Counted from the first letter of the stretch, positions 35,410-43,907 are shown. The stretch: 64,000 bases of DNA from CAWBRT01 sp963832785 (GCA_963832785.1 CAWHVF010000006.1:248001-312000), one strand, 5' to 3'. The notes: generated from the sequence alone by a model not told the origin. A program made the numbers and translations.

Positions 35410-35962
35410 CTAATGCAGCATCAGCCCGAAGACGGCGAACACTATTCCTATCACCGCCGACACTATCCCCATTCCCCAGAAGAAGCGTTTTCGCGTGAGC
35501 AGCGTAATCGAGGTTACGACGATTCCGACCTCCAGAAAACTTTCTCCGAGGTCAAACCGGTCCGCGCGCCGGCGTTCCAGGTCGACTTCGCGTTCGAGCT
35601 TGCGCGCCTCCGCATCGATCTCCTTCTGCTGGTCGGCGTACTTTGAAATCGATTCCTGATACTTCTTTTTCAGGGCTTCGGCCTTTTTCTGGTCCCTGAA
35701 CTCGGAAAGCCCCAGCAGGTCGAGAAACAACTCGTAGTTCTGGCGGCGGATGTTCTTGGCCTGGTAGTAGGCCCACTGGTCGGTGACGCGGTTTTGCAGG
35801 ATGATCTCTTCCGTGTGCGCGCGATGTCCGAGCACCGATATGCCGGCTACCAGCACGGCCAGCACGGCCATGGTCAAGCTTACCGGCGCAAGCCGCGATT
35901 CATGAGCGGCGTGCTCGGCGGATTCCTGCAGCTCCTGTGTCTTCTCTGCGGAAGAAGCTCAT
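35410..35962 (-). CDS. DUF4337 membrane protein (start region shifted by one base)
   Basis: A small membrane protein of the DUF4337 family: a transmembrane segment (LTMAVLAVLVAGISVLG) followed by HRAHTEEIILQNRVTDQWAY and KNIRRQNYELFLDLLG, a charged coiled-coil middle, and two C-terminal hydrophobic segments. From a TTG at 35877 it would be 155 residues, but conserved-looking sequence (AEKTQELQESAEHAAHESR) precedes that codon in the same frame. An ATG at 35962 with a strong GGAGGGGA site lies one base out of frame. I read the true start as that ATG, with one extra base after it. Function unknown. Confidence 0.7.
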
Positions 35963-36102
35963 GCTCCCCTCCGGGGTGGTTTGCGTTCTCATGATAACGG
36001 CGACCGCCCCGGACTGGGAAGCAGCTTTGTTCGTTTCAACTTCCCATTTCCGGTTATCAGCGCCGGGTTAATCGAAAGTGCCGGTTGTGATTGCCAGCAG
36101 AG

Positions 36103-37227
36103 CTACCAGCGCAGCAGAACCAGCTCGGAGCAGAATCCCGGCCCCATGGCAGCCAGCAGGCCGTAGCTGCCCGGAGCCGGGCGGCGCTGGTACAGGAACT
36201 GCTCCAGGACCAGCAGCACCGAAGCGGAGGAGAGGTTGCCCACATTGCGCAGGCACTCCCAGGAGGCGTCCAGCGCGCCCGCAGGCAGGCGCAGGGCCTC
36301 GGCGGTAGCCTCCAGGATCTTCGGCCCGCCGGTATGCATGATCCAGTGGGCGATGTCGTCGTGCCGCAGCCCGTTCTCGGTCAGAAAGGCATCTACGTCG
36401 CGCGCCAAGTACTCGTAGACCATTTGCGGGACACGGGTCGAGAGAACGATGGAGAAGCCCTTTTCCGAAATCTTCCATCCCATGACATCTTCCGTATCGG
36501 GATAGAACGAGGAGCGCGAGTTCAGGATGCGCGGCCAGGCGGAGAGCGCCCCATAGCTGCCTTGGTTTGGCGGAGGCGGGATGTTTTTGCCGCTCACGCC
36601 AGCCGAGTCAAAAGCCTGTGCCACCTGCTCTCCGGCGATGATGACGGCGGCGGCGCCGTCGCCAAACAGGCCGCTGGAGATGATGTTAGCGGGCGAAAGA
36701 TCGTCTCTCTGCCAGGTAAGCGAGCACAGTTCCACCGCCACCAGCGCCGCACAGTGGCCGGGATAAGCGCGCACGTAGTCGGCGGCGCGGGCCACGCCCG
36801 CGGCTCCCGCCACGCAGCCCAGGCCAAAGATGGGAATGCGCTTGATGGCCGGGGAAAGGCGCATGCGGTTTACCAGGCGCGCGTCGATGGAAGGACTGGC
36901 AATGCCGGTTACGGAAACAAAAAAGATCGCCGCCAGCTCGCCGGCGGAGAGTTGGGCGCGCGCCAGGGCGCGGCACAGAGACTGCTCGGCCAGCTCTTCG
37001 GCAATTTCGATCCAGGCGTCATTGGCCCTGCCCCAGGCGGTCAGCTCGTCGTAGCCCTCGATGGGCAGGGCGAGATAGCGTCCGCCGACGCCTACGCGGG
37101 CGAGCAGGCGGCCGGCGGCTTCCGGATCGGCCAGCTTGTCACCCCAGTGCGTCTGCAGCGCCGCCGTGATCTGTTGCTGGCTGTAATAGTGGCCGGGAAA
37201 GGCGCTGGCCACGCCGGCAATACGCAT
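36103..37227 (-). CDS. Type III polyketide synthase
   Basis: A 374-residue chalcone-synthase-type ketosynthase, a homodimer that extends an acyl-CoA starter with malonyl-CoA to make pyrones, resorcinols or similar phenolics. The catalytic triad is present: Cys in FGLGCVAGAAG at about 152, His in WIMHTGGPKI at about 302, and Asn in LRNVGNLSSAS at about 335. The start at 37227 follows GAAGGTG and gives the family N-terminus MRIAGVASAFPG. It lies 19 bases after the cytidylate-kinase-like gene and is probably co-transcribed. No methyltransferase or oxidase of the usual alkylresorcinol clusters is adjacent. Confidence 0.9.
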   Translation of the reverse strand: MRIAGVASAFPGHYYSQQQITAALQTHWGDKLADPEAAGRLLARVGVGGRYLALPIEGYDELTAWGRANDAWIEIAEELAEQSLCRALARAQLSAGELAAIFFVSVTGIASPSIDARLVNRMRLSPAIKRIPIFGLGCVAGAAGVARAADYVRAYPGHCAALVAVELCSLTWQRDDLSPANIISSGLFGDGAAAVIIAGEQVAQAFDSAGVSGKNIPPPPNQGSYGALSAWPRILNSRSSFYPDTEDVMGWKISEKGFSIVLSTRVPQMVYEYLARDVDAFLTENGLRHDDIAHWIMHTGGPKILEATAEALRLPAGALDASWECLRNVGNLSSASVLLVLEQFLYQRRPAPGSYGLLAAMGPGFCSELVLLRW

Positions 37228-37246
37228 CTTCGCACCTTCGCAGAGG

Positions 37247-37885
37247 CTAGCTGGCGACGCCAACCCTATGCTGCGCCTTGACCGCCATCGCCTGCAAAAT
37301 CAGCTCGACCGCCAGGTCATATCCGCAGTCGGTGTTGAGCATCATGTCGTAGAGATCACGGCACGGCCAATCTTTGCCGAAGTAGCGCTTGACGAAGGCG
37401 GCTCGTTCGGCGTCTATGGTGTCGACCAGGCGCGTGGCTTCTTCTTGCGATTTATGCTGCGCCATGGCGCGGCTGATCTTCAATTCGCGGGGGGCGAAGA
37501 GGAAGACGGAAAAGCGGTCGTTGCGCTGGCGTAGGATGTAGGGCGCGCCGCGTCCCACGATGACACAACGCCCGCGCTGGCCGGCTTCGGTGATCAGCCG
37601 CTGCGCCACCGAGACCAGGGTATCGGTGTCGAAGACGCGGCCCTCCGGAATCTCCAGCATGGGCTCGTAACTGCCGCGCCAGAAAACCTTGGCCAGACGG
37701 TAGAGGAGCGGATCGCAGTGCTCGTCGCACTGGGCCACCGCTCTCGGATCCACCTTGGCCACGCGGGCGATCTCGGCCGTCAACTCGGTGTCGTACAACT
37801 TCCAGCCGAGATGCTGGGCTAGCCTGGCGGCAATCACGCTGCCGCCGGCCCCATACTCGCGCTCGATGATGAGCACGTTGTACAT
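37247..37885 (-). CDS. Cytidylate-kinase-like P-loop protein
   Basis: A 212-residue protein of the cytidylate-kinase-like family. The start at 37885 gives MYNVLIIEREYGAGGSVIAA; the glycine-rich EREYGAGGS is the modified P-loop of this group, which lacks the usual GKS/T. Further marks are LYDTELTAEIARVAKVDPRA and CVIVGRGAPYIL at about 105. It is not the housekeeping CMP kinase, which has a classical P-loop. Being first in a two-gene operon with the type III polyketide synthase is unusual, and the substrate is not known. Confidence 0.8.
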   Translation of the reverse strand: MYNVLIIEREYGAGGSVIAARLAQHLGWKLYDTELTAEIARVAKVDPRAVAQCDEHCDPLLYRLAKVFWRGSYEPMLEIPEGRVFDTDTLVSVAQRLITEAGQRGRCVIVGRGAPYILRQRNDRFSVFLFAPRELKISRAMAQHKSQEEATRLVDTIDAERAAFVKRYFGKDWPCRDLYDMMLNTDCGYDLAVELILQAMAVKAQHRVGVAS

Positions 37886-38195
37886 AGGTATAGTCGCCTC
37901 GCTGGGGCACGAATCCACCCTCAGTAACCCCCGGTCAAGCATGATGCAACGATTTGCCAGCAGGTTGCAATGGGGCGGCAGCTCGCGCCGGCGGGCGCTC
38001 CGGCCGCGAGCTTCATCTCTGCCTGCCGGCCAACGCCAGGCATTATTCGCTCATCAGAATGACGAACCCCTTAGCCAGGCGGCAGACGGAGACGGTTGCG
38101 TATTGCCGCTGCCGAGGACCGTGCACGGAGCTGCAACCGCAAATGGGAGGAGCGCGGCTGCCGTGCCAAGCGCAACCTGAAGAAAGGAGTGCCCG

Positions 38196-38558
38196 ATGAA
38201 AAACAAACTTCTGGCGATCGCCACGGCCAGCCTGTTCATGGTAGGGATTGCCGCCGCTCAGAGCAGCAGTAGCAGCAGCACAAGCCAAAACCCGTCATCA
38301 GGCTACGGCCAGTCCAATATGGACAAGTCAAGTGGCCAGTCCAACTCGATGGGCAACAACACCGAGTCCAGCACCAGCCAGTCAACCACCAGCCAGACCA
38401 CCACTACCACCGAGCGCAAACACAAAAAGAAGCACAAGAAGCCTCCGGCGAGCGAGAGCACACCCTCCGGCACCTCGCAGAATCCGTCCTCCAGCAACGA
38501 AAGCTCCGGGAGCGGGATGAGTGGCTCGAGTTCAGGCTCGTACGGCACCTCAAAGTAG
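38196..38558 (+). CDS. Small secreted Ser/Thr-rich protein
   Basis: A 120-residue exported protein with an AAGAAAGGAG ribosome-binding site and a signal peptide (MKNKLLAIATASLFMVGIAA, cleaved near AQS). The mature part is Ser/Thr/Asn/Gln-rich, broken by a basic patch RKHKKKHKKPPA at about residues 75-86. The signal peptide nearly equals that of the protein at 13403-13753, while the mature parts are only alike in composition. A strong terminator follows. Function unknown; an envelope or biofilm role is possible. Confidence 0.75.
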   Translation: MKNKLLAIATASLFMVGIAAAQSSSSSSTSQNPSSGYGQSNMDKSSGQSNSMGNNTESSTSQSTTSQTTTTTERKHKKKHKKPPASESTPSGTSQNPSSSNESSGSGMSGSSSGSYGTSK

Positions 38559-38578
38559 ACTTCTGATTTAGCCAGACC

Positions 38579-38606
38579 GGCCGCAACCATGGTTGCGGCC
38601 TTTTTT
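38579..38606 (+). terminator. Rho-independent terminator
   Basis: GGCCGCAACC-AT-GGTTGCGGCC, a perfect 10-base stem directly followed by six T residues, 20 bases after the small secreted protein's stop. Confidence 0.92.
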
Positions 38607-38753
38607 CGCAAGCCGGCGGCGGCGCTTCCCTGGGTTCTTCAATCACTGAACCCTGCAACCTTGGAACTTTGAACCCTTCATCCTTTGAAACCTTCTTGCG
38701 CCGAGACGCGCCTCCAGCGTACTCTCGACGTGCCGCCCCGGCGGGCGCTCCAA

Positions 38754-39440
38754 ATGCGACTTGTAGAGGCAAGCGATTCTTCGTTGCTGGCGGTCTTCGG
38801 CGATGTGATTTCGCCGGAGCTGAACCGCCAGGTGATTCAGCTATTCCACAAGCTGCAGCAGAGCCCTGATCCGCGCATTCTCAACTTGCACCCGGCCTAC
38901 GCCACCCTGCTGATCGATTTCGATCCGCTGCGCCTGCCGGTCAGTGAATTGCAAGCGCGCGTGCTGGAGTTGACCGAAGCAGGAGGCGCAACCTCTGTGG
39001 AAACCGGTCGCACGCCGGTGACGATTCCGGTCTGTTACGGCGATGAACTTGGGCCCGACCTCGGCGATGTCGCCCAGCACTGCGGCCTGACGCCGGAGCA
39101 GGTAATCGAACGGCATAGCGGGACGGTGTACACGGTTTACTTCATAGGCTTCTCGCCGGGCTTCCCGTACATGGGTGGCTTGCCGGAATCGCTGGCCACG
39201 CCGCGGTTGAAGACGCCGCGCACCTCTGTTCCCGCCGGCAGCGTGGGCATCGGTGGCAGCCAGACCGGCTTGTATCCTATGCAGTGGTCGGGCGGCTGGC
39301 GACTGCTGGGCCGCACTCCGCTGCGCATGTTCGACCCGGCGGCCAATCCTCCTTCCAGGCTGCAACCGGGAGATTTGGCGAAGTTTGAACCGATTACGCG
39401 GGAAACTTTCGACGCCATGCTGGCCGGCAAAACTCCATGA
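38754..39440 (+). CDS. pxpB: 5-oxoprolinase subunit B (KipI-like)
   Basis: A 228-residue protein of the PxpB/KipI family, one of three subunits of the bacterial ATP-dependent 5-oxoprolinase that opens pyroglutamate to glutamate. Marks are LNLHPAYATLLIDFDP, TIPVCYG, YFIGFSPGFPYMGGLPE at about 125-141 and VPAGSVGIGGSQTGLYP. The ATG at 38754 gives the usual N-terminus RLVEASDSSLLAVFGD. The stop overlaps the start of pxpC by four bases, and pxpA follows, so the three form one operon. Confidence 0.93.
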   Translation: MRLVEASDSSLLAVFGDVISPELNRQVIQLFHKLQQSPDPRILNLHPAYATLLIDFDPLRLPVSELQARVLELTEAGGATSVETGRTPVTIPVCYGDELGPDLGDVAQHCGLTPEQVIERHSGTVYTVYFIGFSPGFPYMGGLPESLATPRLKTPRTSVPAGSVGIGGSQTGLYPMQWSGGWRLLGRTPLRMFDPAANPPSRLQPGDLAKFEPITRETFDAMLAGKTP

Positions 39441-40405
39441 CCCTCAGAATCATCAATCCCGGGCTGATGACCACCGTGCAAGACCTGGGGCGGTTCGGCT
39501 ACGCTCACTTCGGCGTCACTTCCGCCGGTGCGGCCGACGCCCTTGCCTTGCGCGTGGCCAACCTGCTGCTTGGCAATGCGGAAAACGAAGCCGGGCTGGA
39601 AATGACGCTGCTGGGCGCGACCATCGAGTTCGAGCGCGCCGCCATCGTGGCTCTCACCGGGGCGGACATCGAGTGCCGGTTGGCGCTAGCTCCAACTGAA
39701 GGAAAGGAAGCGCCGGGCCCGGCACGGGCAAGAGCGCCGATGTGGAAGCCGTTTCCCGTGTTGCCGGGCGCGGTTCTCCAATGCGGCGCCATCATCGGCG
39801 GAGCGCGAAGCTACTTGGCGGTGCAGGGCGGCTTCGATATCGCGCCGGTGATGGGCAGTGCCTCGACCCTGCGCTCGGCCCACTTCGGCGGGCTCAACGG
39901 CCGGGAGCTGCGGGCCGGCGACCGCCTGGCGGTAAAGCACGCGGCCTCCACCGCGGTCCGTAACCTGTGGCCGGAGGCGCGCGCTTTCCTCAAGCCTCGG
40001 CGCGAGCTGCGCTTGACGACCGGCCCGCAGGCCTCCTGGTTCGGGAAAGAAGGACTGGCCACGCTGGAGCGCTGTCCTTATGTCGTGCTTGGCGATTCTG
40101 ACCGCCGTGGCGTGCGCCTGAAGGGAGAGGCGCTGACGCTTCCGCCCAAATCGCAACTGGTTACCGAAGGCATTTCACTCGGAGCCATGCAGGTTCCCCC
40201 GGATGGGCAACCGATCATCCTGTTCGTGGATCAGCAGACAACGGGCGGCTATCCGAAGGCGGCCAATGTCATCGCCGCCGATCTGCGGCACCTGGCGCAA
40301 CTGCGTCCGCGCGATGAGGTGCGCTTCCGCATGATCAGCGTGGAGGAGGCCGTCAAGCATCTCCGGGAACAGGAGAAGTGGCTGAAGACAGCTTTTTCGG
40401 ATTGA
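39437..40405 (+). CDS. pxpC: 5-oxoprolinase subunit C (KipA-like)
   Basis: A 322-residue biotin-dependent-carboxylase-like protein of the PxpC/KipA family. It begins LRIINPGLMTTVQDLGRFGY and has the conserved GVTSAGAADALALRVANLLL, AVQGGFDIAPVMGSASTL and DQQTTGGYPKAANVI segments. It works with PxpB and PxpA on 5-oxoproline. The ATG lies inside the pxpB stop (ATGA). Its own stop codon falls inside a tandem ATTGAAG repeat at 40401-40435. Confidence 0.93.
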   Translation: MTLRIINPGLMTTVQDLGRFGYAHFGVTSAGAADALALRVANLLLGNAENEAGLEMTLLGATIEFERAAIVALTGADIECRLALAPTEGKEAPGPARARAPMWKPFPVLPGAVLQCGAIIGGARSYLAVQGGFDIAPVMGSASTLRSAHFGGLNGRELRAGDRLAVKHAASTAVRNLWPEARAFLKPRRELRLTTGPQASWFGKEGLATLERCPYVVLGDSDRRGVRLKGEALTLPPKSQLVTEGISLGAMQVPPDGQPIILFVDQQTTGGYPKAANVIAADLRHLAQLRPRDEVRFRMISVEEAVKHLREQEKWLKTAFSD

Positions 40406-40435
40406 AGATTGAAGATTGAAGATTGAAGATTGAAA
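40401..40435. repeat. Tandem ATTGAAG heptamers
   Basis: Five tandem copies of ATTGAAG (the last ends in A). The first copy carries the TGA stop of pxpC. A loosely inverted AATCTTAAATCT/AATCTTCAATCTT tract follows at about 40508-40540, before pxpA. Confidence 0.85.
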
Positions 40436-40555
40436 GACCTGAGAGGGGAATCTGACTTCAGGTTGAGCAGAAACGAATAGTTTCAATTCGCCGCAGTTTT
40501 GCTTTTAAATCTTAAATCTGTAATCTTCAATCTTAATTTGCACAGGATCAAGACC

Positions 40556-41332
40556 ATGCCAGCAAAAACCATCGACATCAATTCCGACATCGGCGAATCG
40601 CCGGAGGCCATAGCCGACGGCACGGAAGAAAAGATCATGCGCCAGCTAACCTCGGCCAACATCGCCTGCGGCGGCCATGCCGGCGACGAGCAGACGATGG
40701 AGACCACGGTTCGTCTGGCCAAGCAGCTTGGGGTCAACGTGGGGGCGCATCCCGGCTATCCCGACCGCGCCAACTTCGGACGCGAGGAGTTGAAGATGGC
40801 GCCGGAGGCGCTGGAAGCCTCGGTGCGCGAGCAGATCATCGCGCTGCAGAAGGTGGCCCGGCGCCACGGCGTCCCCGTGGTGCACGTCAAGCCGCATGGC
40901 GCTCTCTACCACGCCGCCAACAGCAAGCCGGTGGCCGAGGCCATTGGCCGTGCCGTGCGCGCCTGCGATCCTAACCTGATCATGGTGGCGCTGCCCAATT
41001 CGGCCGCCCAGCGCTGGTACACCGAAATGGGTTTCGCCTGCGTCACCGAAGCCTTCGCCGACCGCGCCTATGAGGTTAACGGCTCGCTGCGCAGCCGCAA
41101 GCTCCCCGGGGCGCTGATGCAGCCGTCCGAGCGCGCCGCCGAACAAGGCGTGGGAATCGCTACGCGCGGAGAAATTACCACCTACGACGGCAAAAAAATC
41201 TCGGTGACGGCGCAGACCATCTGTCTGCACTCGGATACGCCCGGCGCGCCCGAGACCGCGCGCTTGCTGCGCGAGAAGTTGCAGGCAGCCGGCGTAATCG
41301 TGCAGCCGCTCAGGCCGCCGGCCAGGAAGTAA
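40556..41332 (+). CDS. pxpA: 5-oxoprolinase subunit A (LamB/YcsF family)
   Basis: A 258-residue LamB/YcsF-family subunit with a polysaccharide-deacetylase-like barrel. The start at 40556 gives the typical IDINSDIGE; NIACGGHAGDE at about 38-48, GAHPGYPDRANFGREEL at about 62-78, VKPHGALYHAA and EAFADRAYEVNGSLRSRKLP are all conserved. The gene lies 150 bases after pxpC, separated by simple repeats, and completes the pyroglutamate-opening enzyme. Confidence 0.95.
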   Translation: MPAKTIDINSDIGESPEAIADGTEEKIMRQLTSANIACGGHAGDEQTMETTVRLAKQLGVNVGAHPGYPDRANFGREELKMAPEALEASVREQIIALQKVARRHGVPVVHVKPHGALYHAANSKPVAEAIGRAVRACDPNLIMVALPNSAAQRWYTEMGFACVTEAFADRAYEVNGSLRSRKLPGALMQPSERAAEQGVGIATRGEITTYDGKKISVTAQTICLHSDTPGAPETARLLREKLQAAGVIVQPLRPPARK

Positions 41333-41538
41333 TCCCGTCAGCGCCGGCGTCCTCCGGGGTGCCCCTTTGCTAGATTTCGGCAGATGTGGGCCACCCCCAT
41401 GACCAGGTCCGAATAATTTTCTATTCCTTGTCCCTTACCCTTAATACATTGTAAGTCTCGATTTCAATTATAGTTACGCGAAAGAGCGTTTTCTCTTTTG
41501 ATTCTTGAATCTCACATGCGGAAAGTACCATCTAAAAT

Positions 41539-41559
41539 CTTGACAATGTCAGACTCAAC
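41539..41559. promoter_or_regulatory. HAIR-like HspR operator upstream of dnaK
   Basis: CTTGACA-N7-ACTCAAC resembles the HspR inverted repeat CTTGAGT-N7-ACTCAAG with the right spacing (11 of 14 arm positions match). It overlaps the -35 box and spacer of the dnaK promoter, where HspR would exclude RNA polymerase. hspR itself lies 4 kb downstream. Confidence 0.65.
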
Positions 41560-41568
41560 TCTTATCAT
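41540..41568 (+). promoter_or_regulatory. dnaK promoter (sigma-70 type)
   Basis: TTGACA, 17 bases, TATCAT: a near-consensus vegetative promoter 58 bases before the dnaK start. Transcription would start about 41575. No CIRCE element is present. Confidence 0.7.
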
Positions 41569-41625
41569 GAGTGGGTTATAAAGCAGAGTCACGGGGCATA
41601 GGGGTCCCGCAGGAGGGCAGAAGCA

Positions 41626-43560
41626 ATGGCGAAGATTATCGGTATTGACTTGGGTACCACCAACTCGGTGGTAGCGGTCATGGAGGGTGGCGAGCCCAAG
41701 GTCATTGCCAACGAGGAAGGCGGCCGGACCACGCCTTCGGTGGTGGCCTTTACCAAGACCGGCGAACGGCTGGTCGGGCAGGTGGCCAAGCGGCAGGCGA
41801 TTACCAATCCGGAGAACACCGTTTACTCCATCAAGCGCTTCATGGGCCGCCGCTTCAACGAAGTGAGCGAAGAGATGAAGATGGTCCCCTATAAAGTGGT
41901 GCAGTCGGGCGACCACGTAGCCGTGGTGGCGCAGGGCAAGGAGTACACCCCGCCGCAGATTTCGGCCATGATTCTGCAGAAGCTGAAGAAGGCCGCGGAA
42001 GATTATCTGGGCGAGACGGTCACCGAAGCGGTGATTACCGTGCCCGCCTACTTCAACGATGCGCAGCGGCAGGCCACCAAGGATGCCGGCAAGATCGCCG
42101 GGTTGGACGTCAAGCGCATCATCAACGAGCCCACGGCGGCGGCGCTGGCTTACGGCCTCGACAAAAAGAAGGACGAGACTATTGCCGTCTACGACTTCGG
42201 CGGCGGCACATTCGACATTTCGGTTCTGGAAGTGGGCGAAGGCGTAATCGAGGTTAAGTCCACCAACGGCGACACTCACCTGGGCGGCGACAACCTCGAC
42301 CAGCGGCTGGTCGATTGGCTGATTGAAGAGTTCAAGAAGGACGAAGGGCTCGACCTGCGCGGCAAAGGCAACGAGATGGCGCTGCAGCGTCTGCGCGACG
42401 CCGCCGAGCGCGCCAAGATCGAGCTCTCGACCACCATGCAGACCGAGATCAACCTGCCCTTCATCACCGCCGACGCCAGCGGCCCCAAGCACCTGGTGAA
42501 GACCTTGACGAGGGCCAAGCTGGAAGAGATGGTGCGCGACATCGTCGAGCGTTCAGTGGCGCCCTGCCGGCAGGCCATGAAGGACGCCGGCGTCACCGCC
42601 GAGAAGATCGACGAGGTGGTGCTGGTGGGCGGCCAGACCAGAATGCCCTTCATCCAGAACCTGGTGAAGGACCTGTTCGGCAAGGAACCGCACAAGGGCG
42701 TGAACCCGGACGAGGTGGTCGCCGTGGGCGCAGCCATTCAGGGCGGCGTGCTCAAGGGCGAGGTCAAGGATCTGCTGCTGCTGGATGTAACGCCGCTGAC
42801 CTTGTCGATTGAGACCCTGGGCGGGGTGGCGACGCCGATGATTCCGCGCAACACCACCATTCCAACCCGCAAGACGGAGACCTTCTCTACCGCGGCCGAC
42901 AACCAGACTTCGGTGGAGATTCACGTCCTGCAGGGCGAGCGTCCCATGGCGGGGCAGAACCGCACCCTGGGCAAATTCCATCTGACGGGCATTCCCATGG
43001 CGCCGCGCGGGGTGCCGCAGATCGAGGTCACCTTCGACATCGACGCCAACGGCATTCTCAACGTTACTGCCAAGGACATGGCAACACAGAAGGACCAGAA
43101 GATCACCATCACGTCTTCTTCCGGCCTGAGCAAGGAAGAGGTGGAGCGCATGGCCAAGGAGGCCGAGTCGCACTCCACCGAAGACAAGCAGAAGCGCGAG
43201 GAGATTGAGACCCGCAACCAGCTCGACGGCATGGTCTACCAGGTGGAGAAGATGCTGCGCGAGCACGGCGACAAGATCTCGGGCTCCGAACGCGGCGACG
43301 TGGAAAACGCCGTGGCCGACGCCAAAAAGGCGCTGGAAGGCGGCGACCTGCACGCCATGAGCACGGCCCGCGACCGCCTGCAGCAGGCTTCGCACAAACT
43401 GGCCGAAGCCATGTACAAGGCCACCTCCAGCCAGGCGCAGCCGGGGGCAGGCGCCGGTCCGCAACCCGGCGCGGACGGGGGCGCGGCGTCAGGCGAGAAG
43501 AAGAAGGATGAAGGAGTTATCGACGCCGAGTACGTCGACGTCGACGAGAAGAAAAACTGA
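41626..43560 (+). CDS. dnaK: Molecular chaperone DnaK (Hsp70)
   Basis: A 644-residue Hsp70. The ATPase domain begins IIGIDLGTTNSVVAVMEGG and contains the phosphate loop YDFGGGTFDISVLEVG at about 187-202 and VLVGGQTRMPFIQ at about 335. The substrate domain follows after the DLLLLDVTPLTLSIET linker, and the acidic C-terminus ends EYVDVDEKKN. A strong GGAGG ribosome-binding site precedes the ATG. It heads the heat-shock locus with dnaJ (CbpA type) and hspR; no grpE is in the window. Regulation by HspR is suggested by the operator over its promoter. Confidence 0.98.
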   Translation: MAKIIGIDLGTTNSVVAVMEGGEPKVIANEEGGRTTPSVVAFTKTGERLVGQVAKRQAITNPENTVYSIKRFMGRRFNEVSEEMKMVPYKVVQSGDHVAVVAQGKEYTPPQISAMILQKLKKAAEDYLGETVTEAVITVPAYFNDAQRQATKDAGKIAGLDVKRIINEPTAAALAYGLDKKKDETIAVYDFGGGTFDISVLEVGEGVIEVKSTNGDTHLGGDNLDQRLVDWLIEEFKKDEGLDLRGKGNEMALQRLRDAAERAKIELSTTMQTEINLPFITADASGPKHLVKTLTRAKLEEMVRDIVERSVAPCRQAMKDAGVTAEKIDEVVLVGGQTRMPFIQNLVKDLFGKEPHKGVNPDEVVAVGAAIQGGVLKGEVKDLLLLDVTPLTLSIETLGGVATPMIPRNTTIPTRKTETFSTAADNQTSVEIHVLQGERPMAGQNRTLGKFHLTGIPMAPRGVPQIEVTFDIDANGILNVTAKDMATQKDQKITITSSSGLSKEEVERMAKEAESHSTEDKQKREEIETRNQLDGMVYQVEKMLREHGDKISGSERGDVENAVADAKKALEGGDLHAMSTARDRLQQASHKLAEAMYKATSSQAQPGAGAGPQPGADGGAASGEKKKDEGVIDAEYVDVDEKKN

Positions 43561-43599
43561 CGAACCCGGCGAAACCGGGAGTAGTTGGAAGTTGGACCG

Positions 43600-43625
43600 G
43601 GGGCGTCGAGGGCGCCCCTTTGGTT
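43600..43625 (+). terminator. Terminator-like hairpin after dnaK
   Basis: GGGGCG-7 nt-CGCCCC followed by TTTGGTTTT, 40 bases after the dnaK stop. It may partly separate dnaK from the downstream genes. Confidence 0.6.
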
Positions 43626-43659
43626 TTAGGGAAAACGCAGAAAGCGGTAGGGGAAAACA

Positions 43660-43845
43660 ATGCAATTCGAAATACAGGGACAGGATTATTTTTTGCGGTT
43701 CCATCCGGGAGAGGGTCGGTGGTATTTATTAAAGCCGACAATCCATGGCATCACCGGCATGGCGGTGCTGGACGATGAGGGGCCGCCGAGAGGGGTGGTG
43801 TCGCTTCCGGACGAGGAAGACGAAAAAAAGAGCGTCGTGAATTGA
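43660..43845 (+). CDS. Small conserved-looking protein downstream of dnaK
   Basis: A 61-residue protein, MQFEIQGQDYFLRFHPGEGR onward, with alternating hydrophobic and aromatic residues that suggest a small beta fold and an acidic C-terminal tail (PDEEDEKKS). Codon usage and the sensible composition favour a real gene. No family is recognised. Its position between dnaK and the rest of the chaperone locus suggests stress-related co-expression, which is an inference. Confidence 0.55.
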   Translation: MQFEIQGQDYFLRFHPGEGRWYLLKPTIHGITGMAVLDDEGPPRGVVSLPDEEDEKKSVVN

Positions 43846-43907
43846 GTGGCGGACTAGGCCGGGAATGCCCATGTGATGCTCGCCCCTACTAGCACTCTCT
43901 TGTTGAA

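Noticed and set aside
40401..40435. Short CRISPR-like array.
   Set aside because: The heptamers are directly tandem with no spacers, so it is a simple repeat.
41333..41625. A CIRCE element (HrcA site) upstream of dnaK.
   Set aside because: No TTAGCACTC-N9-GAGTGCTAA-like repeat is present; the HAIR-like site explains control better.
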